From: Paralteromonas sediminis
GTDB taxonomy: Bacteria; Pseudomonadota; Gammaproteobacteria; Enterobacterales; Alteromonadaceae
DNA: 64,000 nucleotides
Direction of reading: 5' to 3'
Assembly (NCBI RefSeq): GCF_003820355.1
Contig: NZ_RPOK01000005.1
Coordinates: 227,694 to 291,693 of the forward strand
Shown here piece after piece: positions 56,846 through 64,000 of the stretch. The translations under genes and the position numbers were made by a program. Under the pieces are notes generated by a model. The model saw only the letters and a list, made by a program, of their open reading frames with translations. It was not told the origin of the DNA and searched no databases. Position 1 is the first letter of the stretch. Each line of letters starts with the position of its first letter.

Positions 56846-57514
56846 CTAAATCTCGCCTCTTTGGGCCAAAGATACAGTTTTTGCGTCTCCTACGATGAAG
56901 TGATCGAGCAAGGGTACATCGATCAGATCCAGCGCTTTTTTAATGGTTTTTGTCATACAGATATCGGCCTGACTCGGCTCTGCAACACCTGATGGGTGGT
57001 TGTGCACCAGTATAGTTGCGGCGGCATTGTCAGCCAGCACACACTTAACCACATCTCTAGGATAAACCGCTGAAGCATTGATGGTACCAGTAAAAAGCTT
57101 GCGAAATTTGATCAGTTGGTGCTGACTGTCCAACATAAGCACGCCAAAAACTTCGTGTTCCATGTCACGCAAGTGACAACGCAAATACCGCTCAACATCA
57201 ACTGTATTGTTAAACACCGACTCTTTCATAAGGGTTTCTTCGTATTGTCGTTTTACCATTTCGAGTGCCGCCTGTATTTGTGCATACCGAACCTCTCCTA
57301 CCCCCGCCACTGCACAAAATGCCTCTTTTCGTGCAGTAATAACACTTCGAAGGCTGCCAAAAGCCTTAAGTAAATCGTGGGATATCATCAGCGCATCACG
57401 CTGCTTTTGACCGCTGCGAATAAAGACGGCTAGCAACTCAGCATCGGACAGAATATCTGTGCCCCGTCGCAATAACTTTTCACATGGTCGTTCAGCCTCT
57501 GGCCAGTCTCGCAT
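56846..57514 (-). CDS. radC: RadC-family JAB-domain protein
   Basis: 222 aa from ATG 57514 (MRDWPEAERP); the longer frame to 57601 is not supported. A helix-hairpin-helix-like N-terminal region is followed by the MPN/JAB domain with the metal motif HNHPSG and a downstream aspartate (PLLDHFIVG). Its repair role is doubtful despite the name. It is divergent from coaBC. Confidence 0.93.
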   Translation of the reverse strand: MRDWPEAERPCEKLLRRGTDILSDAELLAVFIRSGQKQRDALMISHDLLKAFGSLRSVITARKEAFCAVAGVGEVRYAQIQAALEMVKRQYEETLMKESVFNNTVDVERYLRCHLRDMEHEVFGVLMLDSQHQLIKFRKLFTGTINASAVYPRDVVKCVLADNAAATILVHNHPSGVAEPSQADICMTKTIKKALDLIDVPLLDHFIVGDAKTVSLAQRGEI

Positions 57515-57636
57515 TTTGATTCTCTTTGTTGAAAAACCTATTTTTATCACCTCTATTGTCGAATGTGAGCTGACCCAGCGATCAGACGCGCTACAAACCA
57601 CAAAAACTCCGTGATATTCTTTTCAATAACTTCCCC

Positions 57637-58860
57637 TTGGTGGACCTTGTTTTGTTAAAAGGCAAAAATGTACTTCTGGGCGTAAGTGGCGGAATTGCTG
57701 CTTATAAAACGCCTGATTTGGTAAGGAAGCTGGTCACTGCTGGTGCTAATGTACGCGTTGTATTGACCCAGTCTGCACAAGCATTTGTTAGTGAACTCTC
57801 TTTGCAGGCCGTAGCGTCTCATCCGGTTAGCACTGACCTGCTTGATCCTTCAGCTGAAGCGGCTATGGGACATATCGAGCTCGCTAAGTGGGCAGACATT
57901 TTATTGATCGCTCCGGCTACCGCTAATGTGTTGGGCAAGCTCGCTAACGGTATTGCAGATGATTTACTAACCACCTTGTTCATGGCGACCACTGCCCAAG
58001 TAATCATTGCGCCTGCAATGAATCAACAAATGTGGCAGGCACCTGCTTTGAGTCGAAATTTGGCGTTACTAGCAGACGACGGCTGTCAGTTTATTGGTCC
58101 CGACTCTGGAGAACAGGCCTGTGGTGATATTGGACCTGGCAGAATGGTTGAACCAGAAGCCATCGTCATGGCGTTAGAGCTCGCTGAAGACGAACATACA
58201 CATTTGCCAGATATGCAAGGTAAGCGCATTGTGATCACCGCAGGGCCTACTCAAGAAGCGATAGATCCGGTTCGTTACATGAGCAATAAGAGTTCTGGAA
58301 AAATGGGCTACGCCATCGCCTCAGCAGCAGCGAAAGCAGGTGCCGACGTTGTACTCATCAGTGGACCCGTTTCTTTGCAAACACCGGTTAATGTAACGCG
58401 AGTAGATGTTGTGTCAGCACAGGATATGCACAAGGCTGCATTAGTAGAAGCCAATACAGCAGATATCTTCATTGCCTGTGCTGCGGTTGCAGATTACCGA
58501 CCTGAGTCCGTCGCACAAAATAAGATCAAAAAGACTTCTGACGAGTTAACACTTACTTTTGTTAAAAACCCTGATATCCTTAAAGACGTTGCAGCACTTC
58601 CGACCGCACCATTTACAGTTGGCTTCGCTGCAGAAAGTCAGAATGTTGAAGAATATGCGCGGAAAAAATTAGCAGCGAAAAAGCTTAATATGATCGCCGC
58701 AAACGACATTACCGCTGAAGGTTTGGGTTTCAACAGTGACAATAATGCGCTTCATGTTTTCTGGCCAGAAGGCGATAAGCAATTACCTGCCGCGAGCAAA
58801 CGAGAACTGGCGGCTGCGTTAATTGGACTTATTGCGACACACTACAACGAAAACAATTAG
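57637..58860 (+). CDS. coaBC: Bifunctional phosphopantothenoylcysteine decarboxylase/synthetase
   Basis: About 407 aa. The flavoprotein CoaC half has GVSGGIAAYKTPDLV, GHIELAKWADILLIAPATAN, PAMNQQMW and QACGDIGPGRM; the CoaB half has GPTQEAIDPVRYMSNKSSGKM and KKLNMIAANDI. It makes phosphopantetheine from phosphopantothenate and cysteine in CoA synthesis. TTG 57637 opens the frame, but TTG 57652 with GGTGG nine bases upstream may be the real start. slmA follows 22 bp later. Confidence 0.93.
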   Translation: MVDLVLLKGKNVLLGVSGGIAAYKTPDLVRKLVTAGANVRVVLTQSAQAFVSELSLQAVASHPVSTDLLDPSAEAAMGHIELAKWADILLIAPATANVLGKLANGIADDLLTTLFMATTAQVIIAPAMNQQMWQAPALSRNLALLADDGCQFIGPDSGEQACGDIGPGRMVEPEAIVMALELAEDEHTHLPDMQGKRIVITAGPTQEAIDPVRYMSNKSSGKMGYAIASAAAKAGADVVLISGPVSLQTPVNVTRVDVVSAQDMHKAALVEANTADIFIACAAVADYRPESVAQNKIKKTSDELTLTFVKNPDILKDVAALPTAPFTVGFAAESQNVEEYARKKLAAKKLNMIAANDITAEGLGFNSDNNALHVFWPEGDKQLPAASKRELAAALIGLIATHYNENN

Positions 58861-58882
58861 AAATTAGCACCAAGGAACATAA

Positions 58883-59467
58883 ATGCCAGCGGTAAAAAAA
58901 ACCAATCGTCGTGCACAAATTCTTCAAGCGCTTGCCTCTATGCTGGAAACCAGTCCAGGTCAGAGAATTACAACGGCTAAACTCGCTGACAAAGTAGGCG
59001 TGTCTGAAGCCGCGCTATACAGACACTTTCCCAGCAAAGCACGTATGTTTGAAGGCTTAATTGAGTTTACTGAAACGACGCTGTTCTCGCGAATTAATAA
59101 AATAGTGACCGAAGAAAAGGATGCTGCCGTTCGCTGTCAGCTTATTCTGCATCTTGTATTGGGCTTTGCCGAAAAGAACCCGGGTATCACTCGCTTGCTC
59201 AATGGCGATGCGCTAATGGGTGAGCAAGACAGGTTACGCGCCAGGATTGCACAGTTATTTGAAAGGCTTGAAACACAAATCAAGCAAATTTTAAGAGAGC
59301 GAAAGCTCCGCGAAGGTAAATCTCTGGGTGCTGATGAATCGGTCTTAGCCAACATGATGGTGAGCTTTGCAGACGGTAAAATAAACGCATACATCCGGTC
59401 AGAATTCTCTCGGCGACCCACAGAGCAATTCAGCGAACAATGGCAGATTTTCAAAGTACTTTTCTGA
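58883..59467 (+). CDS. slmA: Nucleoid-occlusion factor SlmA
   Basis: 194 aa TetR-family protein. The helix-turn-helix spans [31 protein letters not shown], and the remainder matches SlmA, including [18 protein letters not shown]. SlmA binds DNA and stops FtsZ assembly over the chromosome. CAAGGAA upstream of ATG 58883 is the ribosome site. In E. coli dut stands between coaBC and slmA; here it is absent. Confidence 0.92.
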   Translation: MPAVKKTNRRAQILQALASMLETSPGQRITTAKLADKVGVSEAALYRHFPSKARMFEGLIEFTETTLFSRINKIVTEEKDAAVRCQLILHLVLGFAEKNPGITRLLNGDALMGEQDRLRARIAQLFERLETQIKQILRERKLREGKSLGADESVLANMMVSFADGKINAYIRSEFSRRPTEQFSEQWQIFKVLF

Positions 59468-59493
59468 GCCGCTACACACGTAAAACCATATAG

Positions 59494-59520
59494 AGCCAGC
59501 CTAACGGGTTGGCTTTTTTA
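59494..59520 (+). terminator. Rho-independent terminator after slmA
   Basis: AGCCAGCC (59494-59501) pairs with GGTTGGCT (59507-59514) with one G-T pair and a 5-nt loop, followed by TTTTT. Confidence 0.85.
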
Positions 59521-59586
59521 TTCGTGTTCAATACTTGCTATTCAAAAAATTTCCATTAGGCTAAGAATAAACATTCTCTTAAAGCC

Positions 59587-60165
59587 ATGCCAAGAACAGC
59601 CTTATACGATATAGAAGACGTACTAACCTCAGCCATAGATGTGTTGCTTGAACACAGTTTTCACGGCGCAGTTATGGATGAAATCATTGCCCGTACTGAC
59701 TTTAACCGTCGTGGTTTCTATATTGAATTTAAAGATAAGCGACATTTTTTATATCGCGTTTTGTCCCATTATCAGCAAACACAACTGCAACCAATACAAG
59801 CGCAGCTACTCGCTAAACAAGGTTTAGTATCTATTCAGTCGTTTTTTAATGACTACATCAATCTTATCGAAGGACGGGGGTGCCTGCTTATTAACTCCAT
59901 TACCGAGTTGGGTAGCGATGATGAAACGATCAAGGAAATGGGACGCCACTACCTTGACGGGTTGCAAATAGCGTTTATTGGTTGTTTAGAGCATGCAGCT
60001 GAACACAGGCAGTTAAAAGCCGGTGTAGATATAGAATCAGCAGCGCTGCAGCTCACCTGCTTTGTTCAGGGCCTAGCAGTTAATGCCGTACTCACTCAGG
60101 ACAGTGAAGAGATGCAAATTGCCATTCAATCTTTACTTGCTCCTTTATTGCCCGAAGCTACGTAA
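59587..60165 (+). CDS. TetR-family transcriptional regulator
   Basis: 192 aa. N-terminal helix-turn-helix VLTSAIDVLLEHSFHGAVMDEIIARTDFNRRGFYIEFKDKRHFL, then a helical ligand domain. The target and ligand are unknown. It follows the slmA terminator and precedes the DUF1820 gene by 43 bp on the same strand, so the two might be cotranscribed. Confidence 0.85.
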   Translation: MPRTALYDIEDVLTSAIDVLLEHSFHGAVMDEIIARTDFNRRGFYIEFKDKRHFLYRVLSHYQQTQLQPIQAQLLAKQGLVSIQSFFNDYINLIEGRGCLLINSITELGSDDETIKEMGRHYLDGLQIAFIGCLEHAAEHRQLKAGVDIESAALQLTCFVQGLAVNAVLTQDSEEMQIAIQSLLAPLLPEAT

Positions 60166-60208
60166 AAAGAGACAATAGCGAAAATTCAATGCAGTAAAAA
60201 GAAACAGT

Positions 60209-60541
60209 ATGTCAGGTGAAGCGCCACTTTATCGAATTCAGTTTGTCAGCAATGGCGAACGCTATGAGCTTTATGTCAAAGAGCTAGTGCAAGGTAATCT
60301 ATTTGGCTTTATCGAGATCGGTGATTTTGTGTGGGATACCCATACAAGTCTGGTATTAGACCCGAGTCATGAAAAATTAAAGTCAGAGTTTTCCGACGTA
60401 ACCCGTACCTATGTTCCTATGCACAACGTGCTGAGAATAGATGCTGTAAAAAAGCAGGGTAGCGCAAAAATCACTCAGCTATCAGATAAGGTAACGGCAT
60501 TTCCCAACCCTATATACACACCAAAAAAAGACGGAAATTAG
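60209..60541 (+). CDS. DUF1820-family protein
   Basis: 110 aa. The sequence YRIQFVSNGERYELYVKEL, then GFIEIGDFVW and YVPMHNVLRID, is the pattern of DUF1820, a small gammaproteobacterial cytoplasmic family with no known function. The DUF885 gene follows 9 bp later. Confidence 0.85.
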   Translation: MSGEAPLYRIQFVSNGERYELYVKELVQGNLFGFIEIGDFVWDTHTSLVLDPSHEKLKSEFSDVTRTYVPMHNVLRIDAVKKQGSAKITQLSDKVTAFPNPIYTPKKDGN

Positions 60542-60550
60542 GAAAATATA

Positions 60551-62308
60551 ATGAAAAGGGTGTCAAAGGTACTATCTATTCTGCTAGGTATGGCATTAAT
60601 GCTCTCTCACAGCGTCTCAGCGGCGAGTGACGAAGAGCAGCGACTCAATGCTCTGTTAGATGAGATATGGCAGTATGAGCTGTCTGTATCACCCTTGCTT
60701 GCTTCTCGAGAGGGCCGAAGAGACTTCGACCATTTGCTGCCAGACTTATCAGAAACCGGTCTTGAGGCTAAGCATAAGCAGTTTACAGCGTTTGTGCAGC
60801 AGCTTGATGAAATCGCCGACGCAGGACTTTCTACGGAAGGTCGTATAAACAAAATAATGCAAGCGTACCGGCTAAATAATTTGGTCAGTAGTTTTACGTT
60901 CAATAGACATTATGTCCCACTCACGTCGGAATACGGATTTCACAGTGCGTTATCATCATTGCCCAACCTAGCAGACTTAAGCTCGTCGAAAGGTATTGAA
61001 GACTACCTAGCGCGCCTCGCAGCAATTCCTGAGTATTTTGATCAAAATATCGCGTGGATGCGCAAGGGAATAGCGGTCGGTATGACACAGCCAAAAATTG
61101 TCATGAAGGGATTTGAGGATACCGTCGATGCGTTTATTGTCGAGCCTGAAAAGAGCGTGTTCTTTACACCACTAAAAACGCTTCCAGCGCACCTTGATGA
61201 CCAAGACAAAGACAGAATAAAGCAGACGGCTCTCGCAATCATAGCCGAACAGGTTATACCCGCCTATCAGGCTTATCACGGCTTTTTAACGAAAGAATAT
61301 ATTCCAAACGCCATGGATAAAGTGGGTGCAATACATTGGCCCAAAGGACAGGCGCTTTACGAAGAACGTGCACAGCATTATACAACGACACGCATGTCTG
61401 CCCGTGAAATACACAATATAGGTTTATCAGAGGTGAAGCGGATCCGTGCAGAAATGCAGTCCATTATTGACGAGCTCGAATTTGAAGGAACGTTTGCAGA
61501 CTTCATTACGTTTCTTAGAACCGATCCTCAGTTTTATGCCAAAACACCTGAAGAGCTCCTTATTTTTGCATCTTATGTCGCTAAACAAATGGATGCAAAG
61601 CTTCCATCCTTGTTTGAGAAGCTTCCACGCACACCTTATGGTGTCGCACCGGTCCCTGATGCCATCGCCCCTAAATATACAACGGGTCGCTATATCTCCC
61701 CACGGAATGACAGGGAACCAGGCTACTATTGGGTAAATACCTATGCCTTAGATAAACGCCCCTTGTATGCGATACCTGCATTAACGCTTCATGAAGCGGT
61801 GCCTGGTCATCATATGCAAATCATGCTGGCCAACGAAAATACAGACTTACCCCCCGTAAGAAAAACCTATATCTCGGCGTTCGGAGAAGGCTGGGGGTTG
61901 TATTCCGAATTTTTAGGCGTAGAAGCTGGAATTTATAGAACACCCTATGAAGATTTTGGCAGACTAAGCTATGAAATGTGGCGCGCTTGCCGGTTGGTGG
62001 TTGATACCGGCATGCATATGTTTGGTTGGAGCCGACAGCAGGCCGTTGACTATATGCTGGAAAATACCGCATTGTCTGAACATAACGTCAATACCGAAAT
62101 AGACCGATACATTTCTTGGCCCGCTCAGGCACTCGCTTACAAACTAGGCGAAATAATGATCCGTGATCTGCGTACACAAGCGGAAGCAAAACTGGGTGAA
62201 AAATTTGATATCCGAGCTTTTCATACCGCAGTATTAGAACATGGCTCTATACCTTTGTTTGTATTAGAAGAGAACCTCCAATTATTTATGGATGCTAATG
62301 AATTATGA
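60551..62308 (+). CDS. Secreted DUF885 metallopeptidase-like protein
   Basis: 585 aa. A signal peptide ends at SAA near residue 24. The zinc-like motif HEAVPGHHMQ lies in the second half and is followed by ISAFGEGWGLYSE, the E-GW-LY block that provides the third ligand in this family. DUF885 proteins are thought to be carboxypeptidase-like metallopeptidases. Its stop overlaps the next gene start (ATGA). Confidence 0.88.
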   Translation: MKRVSKVLSILLGMALMLSHSVSAASDEEQRLNALLDEIWQYELSVSPLLASREGRRDFDHLLPDLSETGLEAKHKQFTAFVQQLDEIADAGLSTEGRINKIMQAYRLNNLVSSFTFNRHYVPLTSEYGFHSALSSLPNLADLSSSKGIEDYLARLAAIPEYFDQNIAWMRKGIAVGMTQPKIVMKGFEDTVDAFIVEPEKSVFFTPLKTLPAHLDDQDKDRIKQTALAIIAEQVIPAYQAYHGFLTKEYIPNAMDKVGAIHWPKGQALYEERAQHYTTTRMSAREIHNIGLSEVKRIRAEMQSIIDELEFEGTFADFITFLRTDPQFYAKTPEELLIFASYVAKQMDAKLPSLFEKLPRTPYGVAPVPDAIAPKYTTGRYISPRNDREPGYYWVNTYALDKRPLYAIPALTLHEAVPGHHMQIMLANENTDLPPVRKTYISAFGEGWGLYSEFLGVEAGIYRTPYEDFGRLSYEMWRACRLVVDTGMHMFGWSRQQAVDYMLENTALSEHNVNTEIDRYISWPAQALAYKLGEIMIRDLRTQAEAKLGEKFDIRAFHTAVLEHGSIPLFVLEENLQLFMDANEL

Positions 62309-62829
62309 TGTTTGCTTTTGGCGTTATTGCAGTACTTACGCTTTTACTTATCTATTTTGTTATTAAGAATCAGCAAGCTAATACCGAGATAAGAGAGCTA
62401 AAGTCCATAGCCCGTCGGACCAACAGGCAGCTAGCTGTCGTATCGGGCAGCACCACTATGCTCACAGCAGGCATGCAGGTTACCCTGCAAAAAAGGCTAC
62501 AAGCTGCCCATAAACGAGGCTTTGTAAGCGAAGGTGACGCCAAAGTTCTAAACCATTTATTTATAGAGTTTGAGAATGTCATTAAAGCGTGTTTTCAAAA
62601 AGGACAAACTGTAGAAGAAGCGCTTAGTGAGCTACTCGCAGGTGAAGATGTATCATTGGAAGATGTTAAGGCTGTCGTTAAAAAATATCCGAAGGAAGTT
62701 AGGCTCGCTTGGTCTAAGAACACGGCTGAGGGGTTTATCCTCTCCATGACTAAAATGAGTGAGTTGTTTACTCCTCAAACTAACAGTGGCAAAGAAGCAG
62801 AGAAGCCTGAGGTCTCCGAGACGAACTAA
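62305..62829 (+). CDS. Membrane-anchored coiled-coil protein, unknown function
   Basis: 174 aa. One N-terminal membrane helix (about 3-20), then a helical cytoplasmic part with QLAVVSGSTTMLTAGMQVTLQ, and a disordered acidic tail KEAEKPEVSETN. It overlaps the DUF885 stop by 4 nt and is followed by the DUF1801 gene 4 bp later. I do not recognise a characterised family. Confidence 0.7.
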   Translation: MMFAFGVIAVLTLLLIYFVIKNQQANTEIRELKSIARRTNRQLAVVSGSTTMLTAGMQVTLQKRLQAAHKRGFVSEGDAKVLNHLFIEFENVIKACFQKGQTVEEALSELLAGEDVSLEDVKAVVKKYPKEVRLAWSKNTAEGFILSMTKMSELFTPQTNSGKEAEKPEVSETN

Positions 62830-62833
62830 AAAC

Positions 62834-63259
62834 ATGGCTGAACCAAAAACCCGTCCCACTGATATTGATGTCGTTAGCTTTATTCACACTGTAGAAAATG
62901 AACAGCGAAAAGAAGATGCCTTTCAATTACTCGAATGGTTTATTTCAATTACCGGCCAACAGCCAGTAATGTGGGGAGATAGTATTATAGGCTTTGGACA
63001 ATATCGTTATGCCAATCGAGATGGACGAGAACATACCTTTTTTCGAAGCGGTTTCTCGCCACGAAAGCAAAACATGTCTGTGTACGTTGGTGCAGGCATG
63101 TCTGCCTACCCTGAGTTATTAGATGGGCTCGGTAAACATTCCAGATCCAAAGCGTGCTTGTATTTTACTAAGCTAGCGAATGTAGATGAAACGGCACTTA
63201 AAAAACTGATAAGAGCGGACCTGGACACAATGAACCTGCGTTATCCTCCTACCGACTAA
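62834..63259 (+). CDS. DUF1801-family protein
   Basis: 141 aa from ATG 62834. GFGQYRYANRDGREHTFFRSGFSP and MSVYVGAGM, followed by KACLYFTKLANVD, are the conserved blocks of the DUF1801/YdhG-like fold. Function is unknown. It ends by overlapping the convergent gene by 4 nt. Confidence 0.85.
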   Translation: MAEPKTRPTDIDVVSFIHTVENEQRKEDAFQLLEWFISITGQQPVMWGDSIIGFGQYRYANRDGREHTFFRSGFSPRKQNMSVYVGAGMSAYPELLDGLGKHSRSKACLYFTKLANVDETALKKLIRADLDTMNLRYPPTD

Positions 63260-63606
63260 CCTACCTTTATCAAGTCATACTTTACCAACACACTTTCTAA
63301 GTGTTTGAGTAAGGGTCCCACGTACCTTTTTGGTAGAAAGATATCGAAAGCATTATCGCTTTGAGTAAATAACGTAACACCATAATTTGACTGTTGCACT
63401 CTGACGATGTTTGCACTCTCGACCTTTTTTTCAAACAACCCGAGCAGCCGGCTCACAGGTGCGGTACGGAGTATTAACACACCTTTATCTTCTTCAACTA
63501 TCTTTTCAGGGGCGTTAAGAGCCGGAGACCAATACGCATAAAGCGAAACGAGGGCTAAACCAAGGCCCACAATAAGCATGTATTCCATTAACTGCATTTT
63601 CATCAT
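63256..63606 (-). CDS. Small membrane protein, unknown function
   Basis: 116 aa from ATG 63606; the frame could start at 63642. One membrane helix (about 8-27), then a beta-rich soluble domain with GVLILRTAP and YGVTLFTQSDNAFDIFLP. It lies between the DUF1801 gene and the rRNA operon end. Nothing in it names a function. Confidence 0.6.
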   Translation of the reverse strand: MMKMQLMEYMLIVGLGLALVSLYAYWSPALNAPEKIVEEDKGVLILRTAPVSRLLGLFEKKVESANIVRVQQSNYGVTLFTQSDNAFDIFLPKRYVGPLLKHLESVLVKYDLIKVG

Positions 63607-63757
63607 TAATTTATTGGTAAATAACTTCTGGTAAGCTACCAAAATATCGGACGGGAGAAAAGCATTGCTGCTATGCCGCGAGTTCTCTGCCTTGATATCT
63701 GATGCTTTAATGAACGGCGGGCAGCCCTACACACGTCTGCCATTTATCGCAGGCAAA

Positions 63758-63782
63758 AAAACCAGCCTAAACTGGGTTTCTT
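63758..63782 (-). terminator. Terminator-like hairpin beyond the degenerate 5S copy
   Basis: On the minus strand GAAACCCAG pairs with CTGGTTT over a short loop with one bulge and is followed by a T-run. Confidence 0.55.
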
Positions 63783-63806
63783 CGAATGAGAACCCCGTAG
63801 CCGGCA

Positions 63807-63857
63807 GGGGCAATGTCCTACTCGCACAAGAGGAAACCCTGTACGACGCGGGTAGCC
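63807..63857 (-). pseudogene. Degenerate copy of the 5S rRNA 3' part
   Basis: CAATGTCCTACTCGCACAAG at 63811-63830 aligns, exactly 100 bp away and without gaps, with 63911-63930 of the 5S gene, and GGAAACCC also matches. The remaining part has diverged. It lies between two terminator hairpins, so the end of the operon appears to have been duplicated and to have decayed. Confidence 0.65.
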
Positions 63858-63866
63858 AGAAAGTAA

Positions 63867-63894
63867 AAAACCCCGGCCATGAGACCGGGGTTCT
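63867..63894 (-). terminator. Rho-independent terminator of the rRNA operon
   Basis: AACCCCGG (63869-63876) pairs with CCGGGGTT (63885-63892), and on the minus strand a TTTTTT run follows the stem. Confidence 0.88.
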
Positions 63895-63902
63895 TCGAAT
63901 AG

Positions 63903-64000
63903 GAGTCTGGCGATGTGCTACTCTCACATGGGGAAACCCCACACTACCATCGCCGCTAACGTGTTTCACTTCTGAGTTCGGAATGGAGTCAGGTGGTACC
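63903..64000 (-). rRNA. rrf: 5S ribosomal RNA (partial, 5' end outside the window)
   Basis: The minus strand reads GGTACCACCTGACTCC from the window edge, then CATTCCGAACTCAGAAGTGA and ACACGTTAGCGGCGATGGTA, ending near GCCAGACTCC. This is the usual gammaproteobacterial 5S sequence, lacking only its first bases. The rest of the rRNA operon must lie to the right. Confidence 0.93.

Overview
The window looks like the chromosome of a marine gammaproteobacterium, most likely of the Alteromonadaceae. This is an inference from gene families and gene order, not from a search. Supporting markers are rep, ubiK, ubiA-ubiC, kbl-tdh-glpE-glpG, kdkA, coaD, mutM, rpmG-rpmB-radC, coaBC and slmA, together with a TonB-dependent receptor beside a flavin halogenase and cytochrome c5. 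The last bases run into a 5S rRNA gene on the minus strand.

Region 1 (1-13134) is an aryl-polyene (xanthomonadin/flexirubin-like) type II fatty-acid/polyketide cluster. A plus-strand arm carries the end of an unidentified gene, an MMPL exporter, a ketoreductase and a secreted protein with an internal duplication. A tightly coupled nine-gene minus-strand operon carries a ketosynthase, a chain-length-factor-like protein, a WxWxIP-type FAD halogenase, a COG4648 membrane protein, two hot-dog dehydratases, a family 2 glycosyltransferase, an LpxL-like acyltransferase and a second ketosynthase. A divergent phosphopantetheinyl transferase follows; its N-terminal coding sequence has no ordinary start codon. 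Acyl carrier proteins and the aryl-acid ligase are not visible and are probably left of the window.

Region 2 (13152-33525) is accessory and regulatory. It holds a NarL-type two-component system facing a BcrAB-like ABC exporter, a PF04820 halogenase-like gene followed by a TonB-dependent receptor, a LytTR/LytS pair, a secreted beta-lactamase-like hydrolase, and an alpha/beta hydrolase operon divergent from a YtrA-type GntR regulator across an array of GTAC palindromes. It also holds an M61-like secreted peptidase, a WYL regulator divergent from a GST, a remnant of an XRE regulator, and a PAS-like/GGDEF cyclase.

Region 3 (33684-41258) is an island at a tRNA-Arg(CCG) locus. It is bounded by direct repeats that contain an intact tRNA at 41182-41258 and a hybrid tRNA at 33684-33760; a third tRNA 3' fragment lies at about 39261-39296. 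Inside are two unrelated hipBA modules, each with a clear operator array, a single polypeptide joining a methyltransferase to an HNH nuclease, and a second HNH endonuclease that looks like a modification-dependent restriction enzyme. No integrase is present. The nuclease pair is the best candidate here for an undescribed defence system.

Region 4 (41610-64000) is mostly core genome: cytochrome c5, a large GAF-like/GGDEF/degenerate-EAL protein, rep, ubiquinone genes, the kbl-tdh-glpE-glpG operon, LPS-core genes, coaD/mutM, ribosomal proteins L33 and L28, radC, coaBC, slmA, a TetR regulator, a DUF1820 protein, a DUF885 peptidase-like protein, small membrane proteins and a DUF1801 protein. It ends in a 5S rRNA whose 3' end and terminator are duplicated in degenerate form about 100 bp away.
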